In this document: piece after piece, positions 8,287 to 17,108 of the stretch
Layout of the letters: each line of letters opens with the position of its first letter
Numbering within the stretch: position 1 is the stretch's first letter
Assembly: GCF_022867885.1 (NCBI RefSeq)
Contig: NZ_JALIFP010000001.1
Location: 62,001 to 126,000 of the forward strand
Length of the DNA stretch: 64,000 nucleotides
Direction: 5' to 3'
From: Lederbergia sp. NSJ-179
Lineage (GTDB): Bacteria > Bacillota > Bacilli > Bacillales > Bacillaceae_C
Notes under the pieces: model-generated
Database searches by the model: none
What the model saw: the letters and a program-made list of their open reading frames with translations, nothing else
Told to the model about the DNA's origin: nothing
Translations under genes and position numbers: made by a program

Positions 8287-9306
8287 TTAGCGCCAGCCTC
8301 TTTCATATTGTGTTGGTGCTTCTAGCTCATGTTTCAGTTCAAGTGCCGCCGTTCGTACCCAGTAAGTGTCGCGCAATAATGCTCGACCTAGGAAGATTAG
8401 ATCAGCTCGTTCATTTTGCAGAATTTCCTCTGCTTGGACTCCTGTCGTGATAAGCCCTACGGCACCGGTTGGGATTTCAACGGCTTTCCGAATTTGTTCT
8501 GAATAGGGAACCTGATAACCCGGATAGAGATGGAGAGTAGCAGGGATGACCCCACCTGAGCTCACATCAATCAAATCAACAGCTTGTTCCTTCATCCACT
8601 GGCATATTTGGATATAATCTTCTGGATGAAGTCCGTTAGGCTGATACTCATTAGCGGAAATCCGTACAAAAAGCGGTCCACTCCACACTTGGCGAACAGA
8701 GTCGATCGTTTCTCGTAAAAATCGATAACGATTTTCCGCTGACCCTCCATACTCATCTTTTCGTTGATTGGCGAGTGGGGATAAAAATTCATTGATTAAA
8801 TATCCATGAGCAGCATGAAGTTCAATCACATCAAAGCCAGCTTTTTTGGCTCGGGCTGCAGCCTGTGCGAAAGCCTTGATTGTTGTTTTGATTTCAACCT
8901 TTGTCATTTCCTTCGGTGTTTTCATTTCTGTATTAAAGGGGATCGCACTTGGAGCTAAAATGTCCCCATCTAGAACAGCCTTTCTACCAGCATGAGCAAG
9001 TTGCACTCCACATGCTGCCCCATGTTTTTTTATCTTTGAAGTTAGACTTTTTAGTCCTGCTATATGTTCATCGCTCCATATTCCTAAATCTTGAGCGCTG
9101 ATTCTTCCCTCAGGAACGATGGCTGTCGCTTCGACCATAATCAACCCAACTTGACCAACCGCTCGGCTTGTATAATGGATGTCATGCCAGTCGTTGACCA
9201 TACCATCTTGTTGCTCGCAGGAATACATACACATAGGTGACATCACAATTCTATTTTTTAACCGTACATTTTTAATCTGATAGGGGGTGAATAATTTTAT
9301 TGACAT
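8287..9306 (-). CDS. namA: NADPH dehydrogenase NamA (YqjM), old yellow enzyme
   Basis: 339-residue FMN ene-reductase that reduces activated alkenes and quinones and is linked to oxidative stress. Diagnostic residues match B. subtilis YqjM: Cys26 and Tyr28 (MCMYS), His164 and His167 (HAAHGYL), and the C-terminal YERGW whose arginine reaches the partner subunit. ATG 9306 is preceded by AAGGAA at 9 nt; the longer frame would add 30 unlike residues. Downstream of proI in the same orientation with a 98-nt gap. Confidence 0.96.
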   Translation of the reverse strand: MSIKLFTPYQIKNVRLKNRIVMSPMCMYSCEQQDGMVNDWHDIHYTSRAVGQVGLIMVEATAIVPEGRISAQDLGIWSDEHIAGLKSLTSKIKKHGAACGVQLAHAGRKAVLDGDILAPSAIPFNTEMKTPKEMTKVEIKTTIKAFAQAAARAKKAGFDVIELHAAHGYLINEFLSPLANQRKDEYGGSAENRYRFLRETIDSVRQVWSGPLFVRISANEYQPNGLHPEDYIQICQWMKEQAVDLIDVSSGGVIPATLHLYPGYQVPYSEQIRKAVEIPTGAVGLITTGVQAEEILQNERADLIFLGRALLRDTYWVRTAALELKHELEAPTQYERGWR

Positions 9307-9404
9307 GTAGACCACTTCCTTTACTCCTTTAAAATATGACTGTGTATCATTATAGCAATTGATGAGAAGGAGGGATAGTGTCAAGCTCATCGGCACCCAA
9401 AAGA

Positions 9405-10229
9405 TTATTGATCACTTTGGCTATATAAAGCAGCTAATTTTTCAGATTGGGTGGCTGCTGCTAAAATACAGTCTGTTACTGCTTGTGACACTTCACGCTC
9501 TTGTAAAATCTTGAGTCCTGCTTCAGTTGTTCCTCCAGGACTTGTGACATGTTTGCGCAACTCAGCAGCTTCCTTACCACTTTCTTCCAGCATCTTTGCC
9601 GCACCAGCAAGCGTTTGAATAATAAGCTGGTGCGCGATTTCTTTTTCCACTCCCATTTTTTCAGCCGTTTTCTCCATTGCCTCCACTATATAATAAAAAT
9701 AAGCTGGACCGCTTCCCGAAAGACCTGTAATGGCGTCAAGCTGATTTTCCTTTACCACCACTGTGCTCCCAATTGCTGTAAAAATCGTTTGGAGGAGTTG
9801 CTGCTGATCAAGGGAAACAAAAGCGTTAAAGGCCAGTGCTGTAGCTGATTTCCCGACACTTGCAGAGGTATTCGGCATTACCCTCGCAATCGCACAATCG
9901 GTTTTTAGCTTATGGGCCATATACTCGATGGAAATACCAGCCATAACGGAAACGATAAAGGTTTTCCTTGTAATATATGGTTGCAATTGTTCAAGTACCT
10001 CGCCTGCATTCTTGGGTTTTACAGCTAGAATCACCATATCGCTTTGTTGCATGAATTGAGAATAATGATAAGTGGTTTGAATTCCATAAATGTTTTTTAA
10101 ATTCTCTAATCTCGTTTGAGAGGTTCGGTTCATAACATATAGATCATGTTTGGAACAAATTTGCTTGTTTAATAATCCTGAAAAAATGGCTTCAGCCATT
10201 GAACCAGCTCCAACAAAAGCTATTTTCAT
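9405..10229 (-). CDS. proI: pyrroline-5-carboxylate reductase
   Basis: 274-residue NADPH-dependent enzyme for the last step of proline synthesis. The Rossmann motif [10 protein letters not shown] (5-14), the conserved [11 protein letters not shown] and the C-terminal [11 protein letters not shown] signature are present. By position it corresponds to B. subtilis proI (yqjO). The start has AAGGG about 12 nt upstream. It is divergent from yqjQ and could be cotranscribed with namA. Confidence 0.95.
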   Translation of the reverse strand: MKIAFVGAGSMAEAIFSGLLNKQICSKHDLYVMNRTSQTRLENLKNIYGIQTTYHYSQFMQQSDMVILAVKPKNAGEVLEQLQPYITRKTFIVSVMAGISIEYMAHKLKTDCAIARVMPNTSASVGKSATALAFNAFVSLDQQQLLQTIFTAIGSTVVVKENQLDAITGLSGSGPAYFYYIVEAMEKTAEKMGVEKEIAHQLIIQTLAGAAKMLEESGKEAAELRKHVTSPGGTTEAGLKILQEREVSQAVTDCILAAATQSEKLAALYSQSDQ

Positions 10230-10547
10230 TTTTATTCTTTCCCTTCTCCCCGTCTAACTCTAGACACCTAGCGCCTTTCCTAAAAAGTTGTACGGCGCTG
10301 AACAGGTGTTTACGCATTTGGTTCAAAATAAAAAAATTCCACCCGGTCATGGATGAAAGGGTCTTTTTCTACTAAAAGTTACCTATGATTATGCAAATCA
10401 TCTGAAAGCTTGTCAAGGAAAAGCTTAAGAAAAATAGAAAGAACCCAACTTATTCCTATTCGAATATAAGGACTTCGTCTATACTATGAAGCAGGGAAAA
10501 TACGGGGGGATTCACAAAATGCTACATTTAATGGTAGGGATGGGGCT
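10230..10547. other. 318-bp divergent intergenic region between proI and yqjQ
   Basis: No gene is visible. It contains an imperfect palindrome (10250-10311) that may be a degenerate copy of the repeat at 1796-1917 and an A/T-rich stretch where the yqjQ promoter should lie; TATACT at 10480-10485 could be a -10 box but no good -35 precedes it. Confidence 0.5.
10250..10311. repeat. possible degenerate copy of the palindromic repeat
   Basis: GTCTAACTCTAG followed by CCTAGCGCC resembles the left end of the element at 1796. ACACCT-AGCGCC pairs with GGCGCT and AGGTGT further right, giving an imperfect hairpin. Sequence agreement beyond the ends is weak. Confidence 0.35.
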
Positions 10548-11297
10548 ATGAAAAGGAATAAACGACTAGAAGGAAAAACAGTTGTAATTACTGGGGCATC
10601 AGGAGGATTAGGGGCGCAGCTTGCCGAGCAATGTGCCCAAAATGGAGCACAGTTATTTTTACTTGCACGTCGCGAAAAGCAACTTACCCAGGTTGCGAAT
10701 CAACTTAGAAAAAAATACAGCATAGATTGTTCTGTCATGAAATTGGATGTTTCAGATTTGGATAAAATCCCGAGTGTGTTTCAACAAATTTTTCAACAGG
10801 CGGAAAAGATCGATGTGTTGGTTAATAATGCTGGCTATGGAACGTTTGCGGAGGCTGGAGAGATAGACATGAAGGACGCAGAAAAAATGTTTGCGGTGAA
10901 TGTCTTAGGTTTAATCGCGTGTACGAAAGAAGTCATTCCTTTCATGCAGAAGAGGGGACTTGGTCATATTATCAATATCGCCTCGCAAGCGGGAAAATTA
11001 GCCACTCCTAAATCGAGTGTCTATGCGGCCACTAAGCATGCAGTGCTCGGGTTTACAAATAGTTTGCGGATGGAGCTGGCAGCCGATGGTATTTTTGTAA
11101 CAGCCGTGAACCCAGGGCCGATTTGCACTCCATTCTTTCAGAATACAGACCCGACTGGAGCCTATTTAGAAAGATTAGGGAAGGTTGTGCTTGATCCTAA
11201 ATATGTTGCGGAGAAAGTGATCGGGGCGATGTTAACGTCTAAAAGAGAAATCAATCTACCATGGTGGATGAATGGGGGGCGATTCTTCATACACTGA
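10548..11297 (+). CDS. yqjQ: short-chain dehydrogenase YqjQ, C-terminus frameshifted
   Basis: 249-residue SDR oxidoreductase: TGASGGLG cofactor motif near residue 15, NNAG near 92, catalytic Ser and the YAATK motif near 155-160. The frame stops after WWMNGGRFFIH. Adding one G to the six-G run at 11274-11279 restores a reading frame to the TAG at 11345-11347 whose ending (VEKVGKKAFFKK) matches the C-terminus of other YqjQ proteins. The lost tail is outside the catalytic core, so activity may survive. Either a real deletion, slippage variation, or a sequencing error. Confidence 0.85.
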   Translation: MKRNKRLEGKTVVITGASGGLGAQLAEQCAQNGAQLFLLARREKQLTQVANQLRKKYSIDCSVMKLDVSDLDKIPSVFQQIFQQAEKIDVLVNNAGYGTFAEAGEIDMKDAEKMFAVNVLGLIACTKEVIPFMQKRGLGHIINIASQAGKLATPKSSVYAATKHAVLGFTNSLRMELAADGIFVTAVNPGPICTPFFQNTDPTGAYLERLGKVVLDPKYVAEKVIGAMLTSKREINLPWWMNGGRFFIH

Positions 11298-11388
11298 TGC
11301 CGAGGATCGTCGAAAAGGTTGGGAAAAAGGCCTTTTTTAAAAAGTAGGGATTGGATAGAGGCTGCCGCCCTTTTTGGTTGGGCAGCTC

Positions 11389-11739
11389 CTAACTCATCTC
11401 AACTTGGAGAATGCTGTGAAAAGCTATAGTTCGTGTAATCTCTGGATTACCTATTTTTAACCATCCTTCCTTAGTATCGATTTTTTTAATCCTTCCGCAA
11501 AACGGGACCGGTCCATATTTTTGTGCATAGGTCACGGTAATGGAACGATCTTGTTCGATTGCCACTCTAAGGATACGGTTTATTTCTTGAAGTTGGTCCT
11601 CATGAAGGGAAGGCATCTGAAATACCTTCTGATTACGCTGTTCCTGTAATAATTGTTCTCGATGTTCAGGTAACATCATGCGGCTGGATTCCCACCTTAG
11701 ATTATACCCAACTGTCAATTTATTAGGCCTCATACCCAT
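11389..11739 (-). CDS. yqjX: YolD-like protein (YqjX)
   Basis: 116-residue YolD-family protein. Members are encoded next to UvrX/PolYB-type translesion polymerases in Bacillus and plasmids, and are predicted to act with them in the SOS response. The family start (MRPNKL, then RWESSRMMLPEH) is recognisable. It lies downstream of polYB on the same strand, but here about 510 nt separate them, filled mainly by a 21-bp tandem array. AAAGGATGGA precedes the ATG. Confidence 0.85.
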   Translation of the reverse strand: MGMRPNKLTVGYNLRWESSRMMLPEHREQLLQEQRNQKVFQMPSLHEDQLQEINRILRVAIEQDRSITVTYAQKYGPVPFCGRIKKIDTKEGWLKIGNPEITRTIAFHSILQVEMS

Positions 11740-11795
11740 TCCATCCTTTCTTATAGTTTAGCTCAGACAGCTTTCGAAAAAGTTACTTTTCAATG

Positions 11796-12133
11796 GTCCG
11801 ACCATTTAACTGCGATCCAATTAATCTCGAGTTTGGACCAATTACACTTGAGTTTGGACCAATTAAGCTTGTTGTTCGACCGATTACGCTTGAGATTGGA
11901 CCAATTAAGCTTGTCGTTCGACTGATTCCAATTGAGTTTGGACTGATTCTCCTTGACGTTCGACCGATTCCGCTTGAGTTTGGACTGATTCTCCTTGACG
12001 TTCGACCGATTCCACTCGAGTTTGGACTGATTCTCCTTGACGTCCGACCGATTTCGCTCGAGTTTGGACTGATTCTCCTTGACGTTCGACCGATTCCACT
12101 CGAGTTTCGACCGATTCGCCTCGTCGTTCGACT
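11796..12133. repeat. tandem array of about 16 units of 21 bp
   Basis: Units follow GACYGATT-nnn-CTYGASKTTS. Two variants alternate in the right half: GACTGATTCTCCTTGACGTTC and GACCGATTCCrCTyGAGTTTG, so the newest part has a 42-bp period repeated four times. Because 21 is divisible by three, several frames stay open on both strands, giving spurious serine/arginine- or isoleucine-rich ORFs. It sits between polYB and yqjX, and divergence between units rises towards the left end. Confidence 0.9.
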
Positions 12134-12248
12134 ATTAAACATCAAGATCGCCATTCCCTCGCAATAATTTGCACTTTCGTTTACAAAATTGTTTGGCGTT
12201 GGCAATCCCAGCCCGAATCTGATCCATTGCGTATGAGAAGTCGGTTTC

Positions 12249-13478
12249 TCATTTATAATGCCCCCCAATTTTTTCGGCTCTATGGAAGGCTTGCCCTGCT
12301 TCGCTTAAAGAGGAGGCACGGACAATCGCCGTTGGTCCATATTTGGCATAAACCCAATCCAATGCTTGATGAATCTTTTCTTTTTTAAGTTCAAAATCAA
12401 ATAAATTTAATTGATAATGCTTGGCCGGTTGTAATTGGGAAAGGGTAACGCCAATACTACGAACGGGTAAACCGTCCCAGTGTTTTTGGAATAGCTGACA
12501 GGCAGCATGAAAGATATCCAAATCAAAATGGGTCGGGGAGATTAATTTTAGCTGACGATGAAAGCCGGTAGGAGTATCAAAGTTTGCTCCTCGAGCTCCT
12601 ACTGAAACAGTGTTTCCTATGTAATGTTTAAAGCGAGCTCGACGGGCCACTTCTTCACTTAGTTCAAGAAGGATGACTTTAATATCTTGCAGGTTTTCAT
12701 AGTCTTTTGGCAATGTCATATGATGACCAATGGCTTTTTGCTGATCATGTGTGTGGGTGGTTACAGGAGAATAATCGATACCATTGGCTGTCTGCCAAAG
12801 GACTTCCCCGTTAATTCCCCATTTTTTCTTTAGGATATCTAAAGGGAAGTTCGCTAAATGACCGATCGTCCGGATGCCCATTCGCTCTAAATGCTGACTC
12901 ATTCTATTACCAACGCCGAACATTTTTCCAATCGGTAGGGTCCACATTTGTTCCATGTTGCTCAGATCCAAGCGAAATATCCCCTCTTCATTTTTCTTGG
13001 CAAAATTGTCACAAGCTATTTTTGCAAGCACTTTGTTTGGACCAATGCCCACTCGAGCATGAATGCCCATTTCGTTCATGATCGTATCGCGAATATTTTG
13101 CGCAATCGAAAAAGGGTCTCCAAACAGCCGCCCGCTAGCCGTTACATCTAGAAACTGTTCATCTATCGAATAAGCTTCCACAAGATTGGTGAATCGGTTT
13201 AAAATATTGGTAATTTGAAGCGAAACATCTAGATAGAGCTGCATGCGAGGTCGAAGGATGACCGCATGTGGACACAGTTGCTGGGCTTCCCATAGCCGAG
13301 AGGCATTTTTCACGCCCCATTTCTTGGCTAATGGGCAAGCGGCAAGCACAACCCCGCTCCGTCGTTCAGGATCTCCGGAGACGATAACTGGCTGATCAGC
13401 TAATTCGGGATGAGTTGCTTTTTCAACTGATGCATAGAATGATTGCATATCAACAAGAAAAATAACCTTCTCCTTCAT
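12249..13478 (-). CDS. polYB: Y-family DNA polymerase PolYB (YqjW)
   Basis: 409-residue translesion polymerase of the UvrX/YqjW branch. Catalytic Asp10 (FLVDMQSFYASVE) and Asp106-Glu107 (YSIDEQFLDV) are intact, as is the VGIGPNKVLAKIA palm segment. QLNLF at about 356-360 should bind the beta clamp. GAGAGGTGAG lies 8 nt before the ATG. LexA-like sites in its promoter fit SOS induction, known for this gene in B. subtilis. Expected partner: the YolD-like protein downstream. Confidence 0.95.
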   Translation of the reverse strand: MKEKVIFLVDMQSFYASVEKATHPELADQPVIVSGDPERRSGVVLAACPLAKKWGVKNASRLWEAQQLCPHAVILRPRMQLYLDVSLQITNILNRFTNLVEAYSIDEQFLDVTASGRLFGDPFSIAQNIRDTIMNEMGIHARVGIGPNKVLAKIACDNFAKKNEEGIFRLDLSNMEQMWTLPIGKMFGVGNRMSQHLERMGIRTIGHLANFPLDILKKKWGINGEVLWQTANGIDYSPVTTHTHDQQKAIGHHMTLPKDYENLQDIKVILLELSEEVARRARFKHYIGNTVSVGARGANFDTPTGFHRQLKLISPTHFDLDIFHAACQLFQKHWDGLPVRSIGVTLSQLQPAKHYQLNLFDFELKKEKIHQALDWVYAKYGPTAIVRASSLSEAGQAFHRAEKIGGHYK

Positions 13479-13503
13479 TATTTTCTCACCTCTCCCAAAA
13501 AAG

Positions 13504-13540
13504 GAACATACTTTCTTATATTATATACGAAAATACGTTC
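13504..13540 (-). promoter_or_regulatory. two LexA (DinR)-like boxes upstream of polYB
   Basis: 13504-13515 and 13529-13540 each match the Bacillus SOS operator core GAAC-N4-GTTC at 7 of 8 defined bases and are arranged symmetrically. A TATAAT reading on the minus strand lies between them. LexA control is known for polYB in B. subtilis; here it is inferred from the match. Confidence 0.5.
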
Positions 13541-13626
13541 CTTTAGTACTGGTAAAATCATACATTCATAGGAATTGGATTTGTGGAAGTGAATGAGGAA
13601 GCACGAAGGGATTTAAAACAAAAGAA

Positions 13627-13658
13627 AAGGTCAGCCAAGAAAAATCTTAGCTGACCTT
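13627..13658 (-). terminator. intrinsic terminator of the CDGSH gene
   Basis: AAGGTCAGC (13627-13635) and GCTGACCTT (13650-13658) form a 9-bp stem; reading the minus strand it is followed by TTTTCTTTTG. Confidence 0.75.
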
Positions 13659-13697
13659 CCACAAAAAATAATCTCACACGAACCATGGCAATAGACA

Positions 13698-13913
13698 TTA
13701 CTCTTTCAACACTTTTTCAGCGCGCACACATGAATCAAAGTTGCCTTTATGGGTGCCATCACAAAACGGTTTGCGACTGGATAAGCCACAACGGCATAAG
13801 GAAAATACTTTTTTTGTTTCAAATACATTACCATCTGCATCCATTAATTCTACATCACCCATTACACGATAAGAACCATTGTCATTAACTTTAATCTGCA
13901 CCTTTTTCTCCAA
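13698..13913 (-). CDS. CDGSH iron-sulfur domain protein
   Basis: 71-residue protein with the complete CDGSH signature: C-x-C-x2-S-x3-P-x-C-D-G-T-H, which ligates a [2Fe-2S] cluster with three Cys and one His. No targeting signal. Start is TTG behind AAGGGGG at 10 nt. Likely an electron- or cluster-transfer protein; the exact partner is unknown. Its own terminator follows. It is next to a HesB-like gene (yqkB), although the two are transcribed apart. Confidence 0.92.
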   Translation of the reverse strand: MEKKVQIKVNDNGSYRVMGDVELMDADGNVFETKKVFSLCRCGLSSRKPFCDGTHKGNFDSCVRAEKVLKE

Positions 13914-14104
13914 AATATATAAACCCCCTTACATCATGTTCCTATCTAATAGTAGGAGGAATTGGATAAAAGTGCAAGTCCTCCCAAAAAGGAAATACAA
14001 GGATGGTCACACTTGCAAACAAAAGCATACATTCCATTACGGGATCAACAATATTCATGCTAAAATAGAAAAAGCATGGTTGACGAAAGGAGCAGGAATT
14101 TAAA

Positions 14105-14431
14105 ATGAAGATTGTTATCACTCCTGAAGCAGAAGAACAAATGAGGAAGAAAATCGGCGATGATCATCATATTTTAAGATTAAAATATGAAACCGATGGA
14201 TGTGGCTGTGCTGTCAGTGGAGTACCAACTTTGCAAATAGTGGATCAAGGGGAACTGGATAGGGAAGAGGATATAAAGGTTGAAACCAATGCAATGGATA
14301 TTTATATGGAAAAATCAAAATTGGTTTTCTTTGATGAAGAACTGAAAATTGACTTTTCGCCTAAAACGCAAAGCTTACGCTTAATAAGCCCCAACCAAAT
14401 TTTCAATGGGCGGATGAGCTGCAACAGATAA
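14105..14431 (+). CDS. yqkB: HesB/IscA-like protein YqkB
   Basis: 108-residue protein of the iron-sulfur biosynthesis (HesB-like) domain family. The cysteine motif DGCGCAVSGVP (about 32-42) corresponds to the first cysteine region of the fold; the C-terminal CxC of true IscA is absent, as in other YqkB proteins, with only one Cys near the end. AAAGGAG is 11 nt before the ATG. Ends in a bidirectional terminator. Confidence 0.88.
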   Translation: MKIVITPEAEEQMRKKIGDDHHILRLKYETDGCGCAVSGVPTLQIVDQGELDREEDIKVETNAMDIYMEKSKLVFFDEELKIDFSPKTQSLRLISPNQIFNGRMSCNR

Positions 14432-14448
14432 GAATAATGGTAATAAAA

Positions 14449-14479
14449 AATCGGACATGGCCAGATGTCCGATTTTTTT
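14449..14479. terminator. bidirectional terminator between yqkB and yaaN
   Basis: AATCGGACA and TGTCCGATT form a 9-bp stem with an A-run on the left and a T-run on the right, so it can end transcripts from both sides. Confidence 0.85.
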
Positions 14480-14485
14480 ACGTAT

Positions 14486-15655
14486 TTAAGTTAGCTTTAA
14501 CAACTTTTCTTTCAAATCATTTTCCATCGCTACGAGCTCTTGCTCAGCTTGAGCTCGTTTCGTGCGGCCTTCTTGTTGGATTTTAATCGTTTCCTCCAAA
14601 GTTGAAATTAAGTTGGATTGGGTTTTTTTCAATGTTTCAATATCGACAAGACCTCGTTCATTTTCACGTGCCGTTTCAATCGTATTTGTTTTTAGCATTT
14701 CAGCATTTTTTAAAAGCAAATCATTTGTTGTTTGTGACACTTGTTTTTGCGCTTCGACAGCGTGGCGCTGACGAATAAGCGTTAAAGCGATCGCGATTTG
14801 ATTTTTCCAAAGTGGAATGGCCGTCATAATCGATGTTTGAATCTTTTCAGCTAAAGCTTGATTCGTATTTTGGATCATTCGAATCTGTGGAGCACTTTGA
14901 ATCGTAATTTGCCTGCTCAGTTTTAAATCATACAAACGTTTTTCAAGCCTGTCGGCAAATTGAATGAGATCATTGACTTCTTGATAGATCATTTGGTCAT
15001 TCGTCGCTTCGGCCTTTTTCTTTAATTCAGGGATTGATTTCGTCCGTAATTCCTCAACTTTTAGTTCCCCAGCAGCAATATAAATATTTAAGGCCCGGAA
15101 ATAATCCTTATTCTTTTCGTATAGCTGTTCCAAAGTTTTTACGTCTTTAATCAACATTTCCTTTGATTGATTTAGCTTAACGGTAATGCGGTCAATCTGT
15201 GCACCTGTTTTTTGATATTTAGACATGACTTCTTGAATAGAATTGGAGACTTTCCCAAACATTTTTGAGAAAAAGTTTTTCTTTTCTGGTGTTAGCTCTT
15301 CCGGATTAACATCTCTCAGTTTTACCATTAATTCACTTAAAATATCACCGATGGGTCCAATATCTTTACTTTGCACATGATCAAGCATGGAGCTAGAGAA
15401 ATTTAATAATTGGGATTGAGCATTTGTACCGTAAGCGATGACAGCTTGATAATTTGTTGGGTCAATTTGCTTCGCAAGTTCTAACGCCCGCTTTTTATTT
15501 TCCTCTGGAAGGGTATCAACCAGTCTGACAGGCTTTGCGTCTTGCGGTTGTTGAGTTTGTTCAGGTTTCATCAATTCCTCTTCCCCAAACGGATTCGCTA
15601 AAAGATCATCTAAGCTGTCAAATTGTAGTTCTGTATCTTTATTTTGTTCGCTCAT
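14486..15655 (-). CDS. yaaN: toxic anion resistance protein, TelA/YaaN family
   Basis: 389-residue soluble protein of the TelA family, largely alpha-helical with extended coiled coil (about 130-220 and 300-385). The family is associated with tellurite and cell-envelope stress; the mechanism is not established. The [21 protein letters not shown] segment and the [22 protein letters not shown] segment are typical. Its ATG overlaps the xpaC stop by 4 nt, showing translational coupling. Confidence 0.88.
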   Translation of the reverse strand: MSEQNKDTELQFDSLDDLLANPFGEEELMKPEQTQQPQDAKPVRLVDTLPEENKKRALELAKQIDPTNYQAVIAYGTNAQSQLLNFSSSMLDHVQSKDIGPIGDILSELMVKLRDVNPEELTPEKKNFFSKMFGKVSNSIQEVMSKYQKTGAQIDRITVKLNQSKEMLIKDVKTLEQLYEKNKDYFRALNIYIAAGELKVEELRTKSIPELKKKAEATNDQMIYQEVNDLIQFADRLEKRLYDLKLSRQITIQSAPQIRMIQNTNQALAEKIQTSIMTAIPLWKNQIAIALTLIRQRHAVEAQKQVSQTTNDLLLKNAEMLKTNTIETARENERGLVDIETLKKTQSNLISTLEETIKIQQEGRTKRAQAEQELVAMENDLKEKLLKLT

Positions 15656-16308
15656 TGTTTCTTACTCCTTTCGTCTGCGTTGACCGGATTATATTCAAGT
15701 TTTTTAAGGGAATGTTTGGCTACATCGAGTTCAAAATTCAAGTCTTCCACATCACGGGAAAGAACATGGTAAATATCCTTTTTGACAGATTCACTCAAAT
15801 CTTCAAGCGTACTTTGCGTTTCTTTCAGTGAGATATACATTTGTTCATTTTTTACAGGTTGTGAGGCGAGCATCGCATATCGTTCAGAAAGTTCCACAAC
15901 AGAATCTAAGTGGTAGAAAAAGAAACGCTCCGATTGATAGAACCGACGTGGGTCATTATGAACAATTTGATACATTCGCTTGGTTAATTTATTCAGTTCA
16001 TATAGTTGTTTGAAGGCGCCCATAGACCGGACAGAGAAAAAAGCCTTTTGGAGTCTGGCCATTTTTGCCTTCGCATCCTGTAAGTTTCTTTGAATATAGG
16101 CATATTCTTTTCTTGTCAGTTTGTTTTTCTTCAAAAATTTATGATCAAAAAAGAACTTTACTCCGTAAAAAGTGAGACCGCCGACTAATAAAGAACATAA
16201 AGAAGCACTCCAATATGAGAAGTCAAAACCTAAAAACAAGATGATCCATAACATAAATGTTTCAGCGGCTGTGAACACCCCTAATAAAAACGAATAAATA
16301 GGTTTCAA
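15652..16308 (-). CDS. xpaC: XpaC-like protein
   Basis: 218-residue protein with two N-terminal membrane helices (about 5-27 and 33-52) and a cytoplasmic helical domain. It belongs to the family annotated after B. subtilis XpaC (hydrolysis of 5-bromo-4-chloroindolyl phosphate), which is encoded with yaaN there too, but at a different chromosomal place. The pair probably acts together at the membrane. Start TTG with GGAG about 11 nt upstream; GTG or ATG alternatives were not better. Confidence 0.85.
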   Translation of the reverse strand: MKPIYSFLLGVFTAAETFMLWIILFLGFDFSYWSASLCSLLVGGLTFYGVKFFFDHKFLKKNKLTRKEYAYIQRNLQDAKAKMARLQKAFFSVRSMGAFKQLYELNKLTKRMYQIVHNDPRRFYQSERFFFYHLDSVVELSERYAMLASQPVKNEQMYISLKETQSTLEDLSESVKKDIYHVLSRDVEDLNFELDVAKHSLKKLEYNPVNADERSKKQ

Positions 16309-16424
16309 GGCTACATCGACTCCTATCGCATACTTTCCTTTATATAAAATACGATTTTGTCTTTAAAAGGTTTCATTATCTATTATAAGGAATAATGAGG
16401 ACTTTTGAAAGTACAAGAAAATAA

Positions 16425-16655
16425 TTCGAAGAGTTAGAATTACTCGTTAAAAAAGATAGCACAACACTTTTTGAAGGAAAGCTTAAGGATTTTAACAAAT
16501 TTGCGCCAAGAGAATTGGTCAAAGGGGCATCGGAAACGTTATTTTTCGAAATGACCATGCCGAGCCACTTGGGAAATGAATTTCAAGGCTCCAAAGCCGA
16601 GGCAGAAATTATTTTCCTTGGGAGGAACGGATGGAAAAGACAAAATCAAATATGA
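16425..16655 (+). pseudogene. fragment of a TasA/camelysin-family matrix protein
   Basis: Open frame of about 76 residues without start codon, preceded in frame by TAA. Residues such as LLVKKDSTTLFEGKL, DFNKFAPREL, KGASETLFFEMTMP and LGNEFQGSKAEAEI resemble the C-terminal half of TasA/CalY fibre proteins exported by SipW. The N-terminal half and signal peptide are gone. The last codons may be shifted: another frame gives GTDGKDKIKYEENR then stop at 16668. Lies directly before a SinI-like gene; in B. subtilis tasA is the main SinR target. Confidence 0.65.
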
Positions 16656-16756
16656 GGAAAACAGATAAGGAACGGGAGCGACTCATTCTTGAAGCCAAAA
16701 AAATGAGATTATCAAAAGACCTAATCAAATCTTTTCTCTGTACAAGACATACATAA
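16631..16756 (+). CDS. small SinI-like anti-repressor
   Basis: 41-residue peptide. Residues 11-36 (TDKERERLILEAKK, then LSKDLIKSFL) resemble the SinI dimerisation segment (D-x-E-x3-L-x2-EAK-x3-S-x2-I-x3-L) that captures SinR. GGAGG is 6 nt before the ATG and a strong terminator follows, so it looks like an expressed unit. It overlaps the 3' end of the TasA-like fragment in another frame. Too short for a confident family assignment. Confidence 0.6.
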   Translation: MEKTKSNMRKTDKERERLILEAKKMRLSKDLIKSFLCTRHT

Positions 16757-16792
16757 CTCAGATCATGTGTATTCGTCTATGTCCAATCGCAA

Positions 16793-16831
16793 AACGTTCA
16801 GCGACAGTCATGTCACTGAACGTTATTTTTT
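16793..16831 (+). terminator. terminator after the SinI-like gene
   Basis: AACGTTCAG (16793-16801) pairs with CTGAACGTT (16816-16824), then ATTTTTTC. It also lies just past the minus-strand stop at 16831 and may serve both sides. Confidence 0.8.
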
Positions 16832-17108
16832 CATTTATTCTCCATTTTCCACTTGTTAAATTCAAGGAATTCGCGAAATTCTTGTTTGGATACACCTGAT
16901 GCCATCGCTTCTCGAACAAGTTCTTCCCAGTCTTCGTCCAACTGTTCTTCGTTCCCATTAGTCGAATGGCCATGCAAAAGCGACTGGACAGAAATATTTA
17001 AAACGGAAGCAACTTTTTCCAAGAATTGTATAGATGGATTCGATTGGCTAACTCTGATAAAGACATATTGTTTTGTTTGCGATATTCGCGTATTCGTTCT
17101 CCAATCAT
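16831..17108 (-). pseudogene. sinR: sinR with internal frameshifting deletion
   Basis: A proper sinR start exists at 17108 (AAGGAAGGTG, then ATG): the frame gives MIGERIREYRKQ and MSLSELA, the first helices of the SinR HTH, and then leaves the SinR sequence. SinR resumes at NPSIQF one frame over. By comparison with B. subtilis SinR about 19 codons are replaced by 5 nt at about 17040-17048, removing the DNA-recognition helix and shifting frame. DNA binding should be abolished. Confidence 0.7.

Noticed and set aside
11361-11386. GCTGCC/GGCAGC hairpin between yqjQ and yqjX as a terminator
   Set aside because: The stem is only 6 bp with competing pairings and no T-run on either strand.
11783-12268. 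161-codon minus-strand ORF and a 124-codon plus-strand ORF over the 21-bp array
   Set aside because: They are open only because the unit length is divisible by three; products are monotonous repeats, the starts lack ribosome sites and one overlaps the polYB end.
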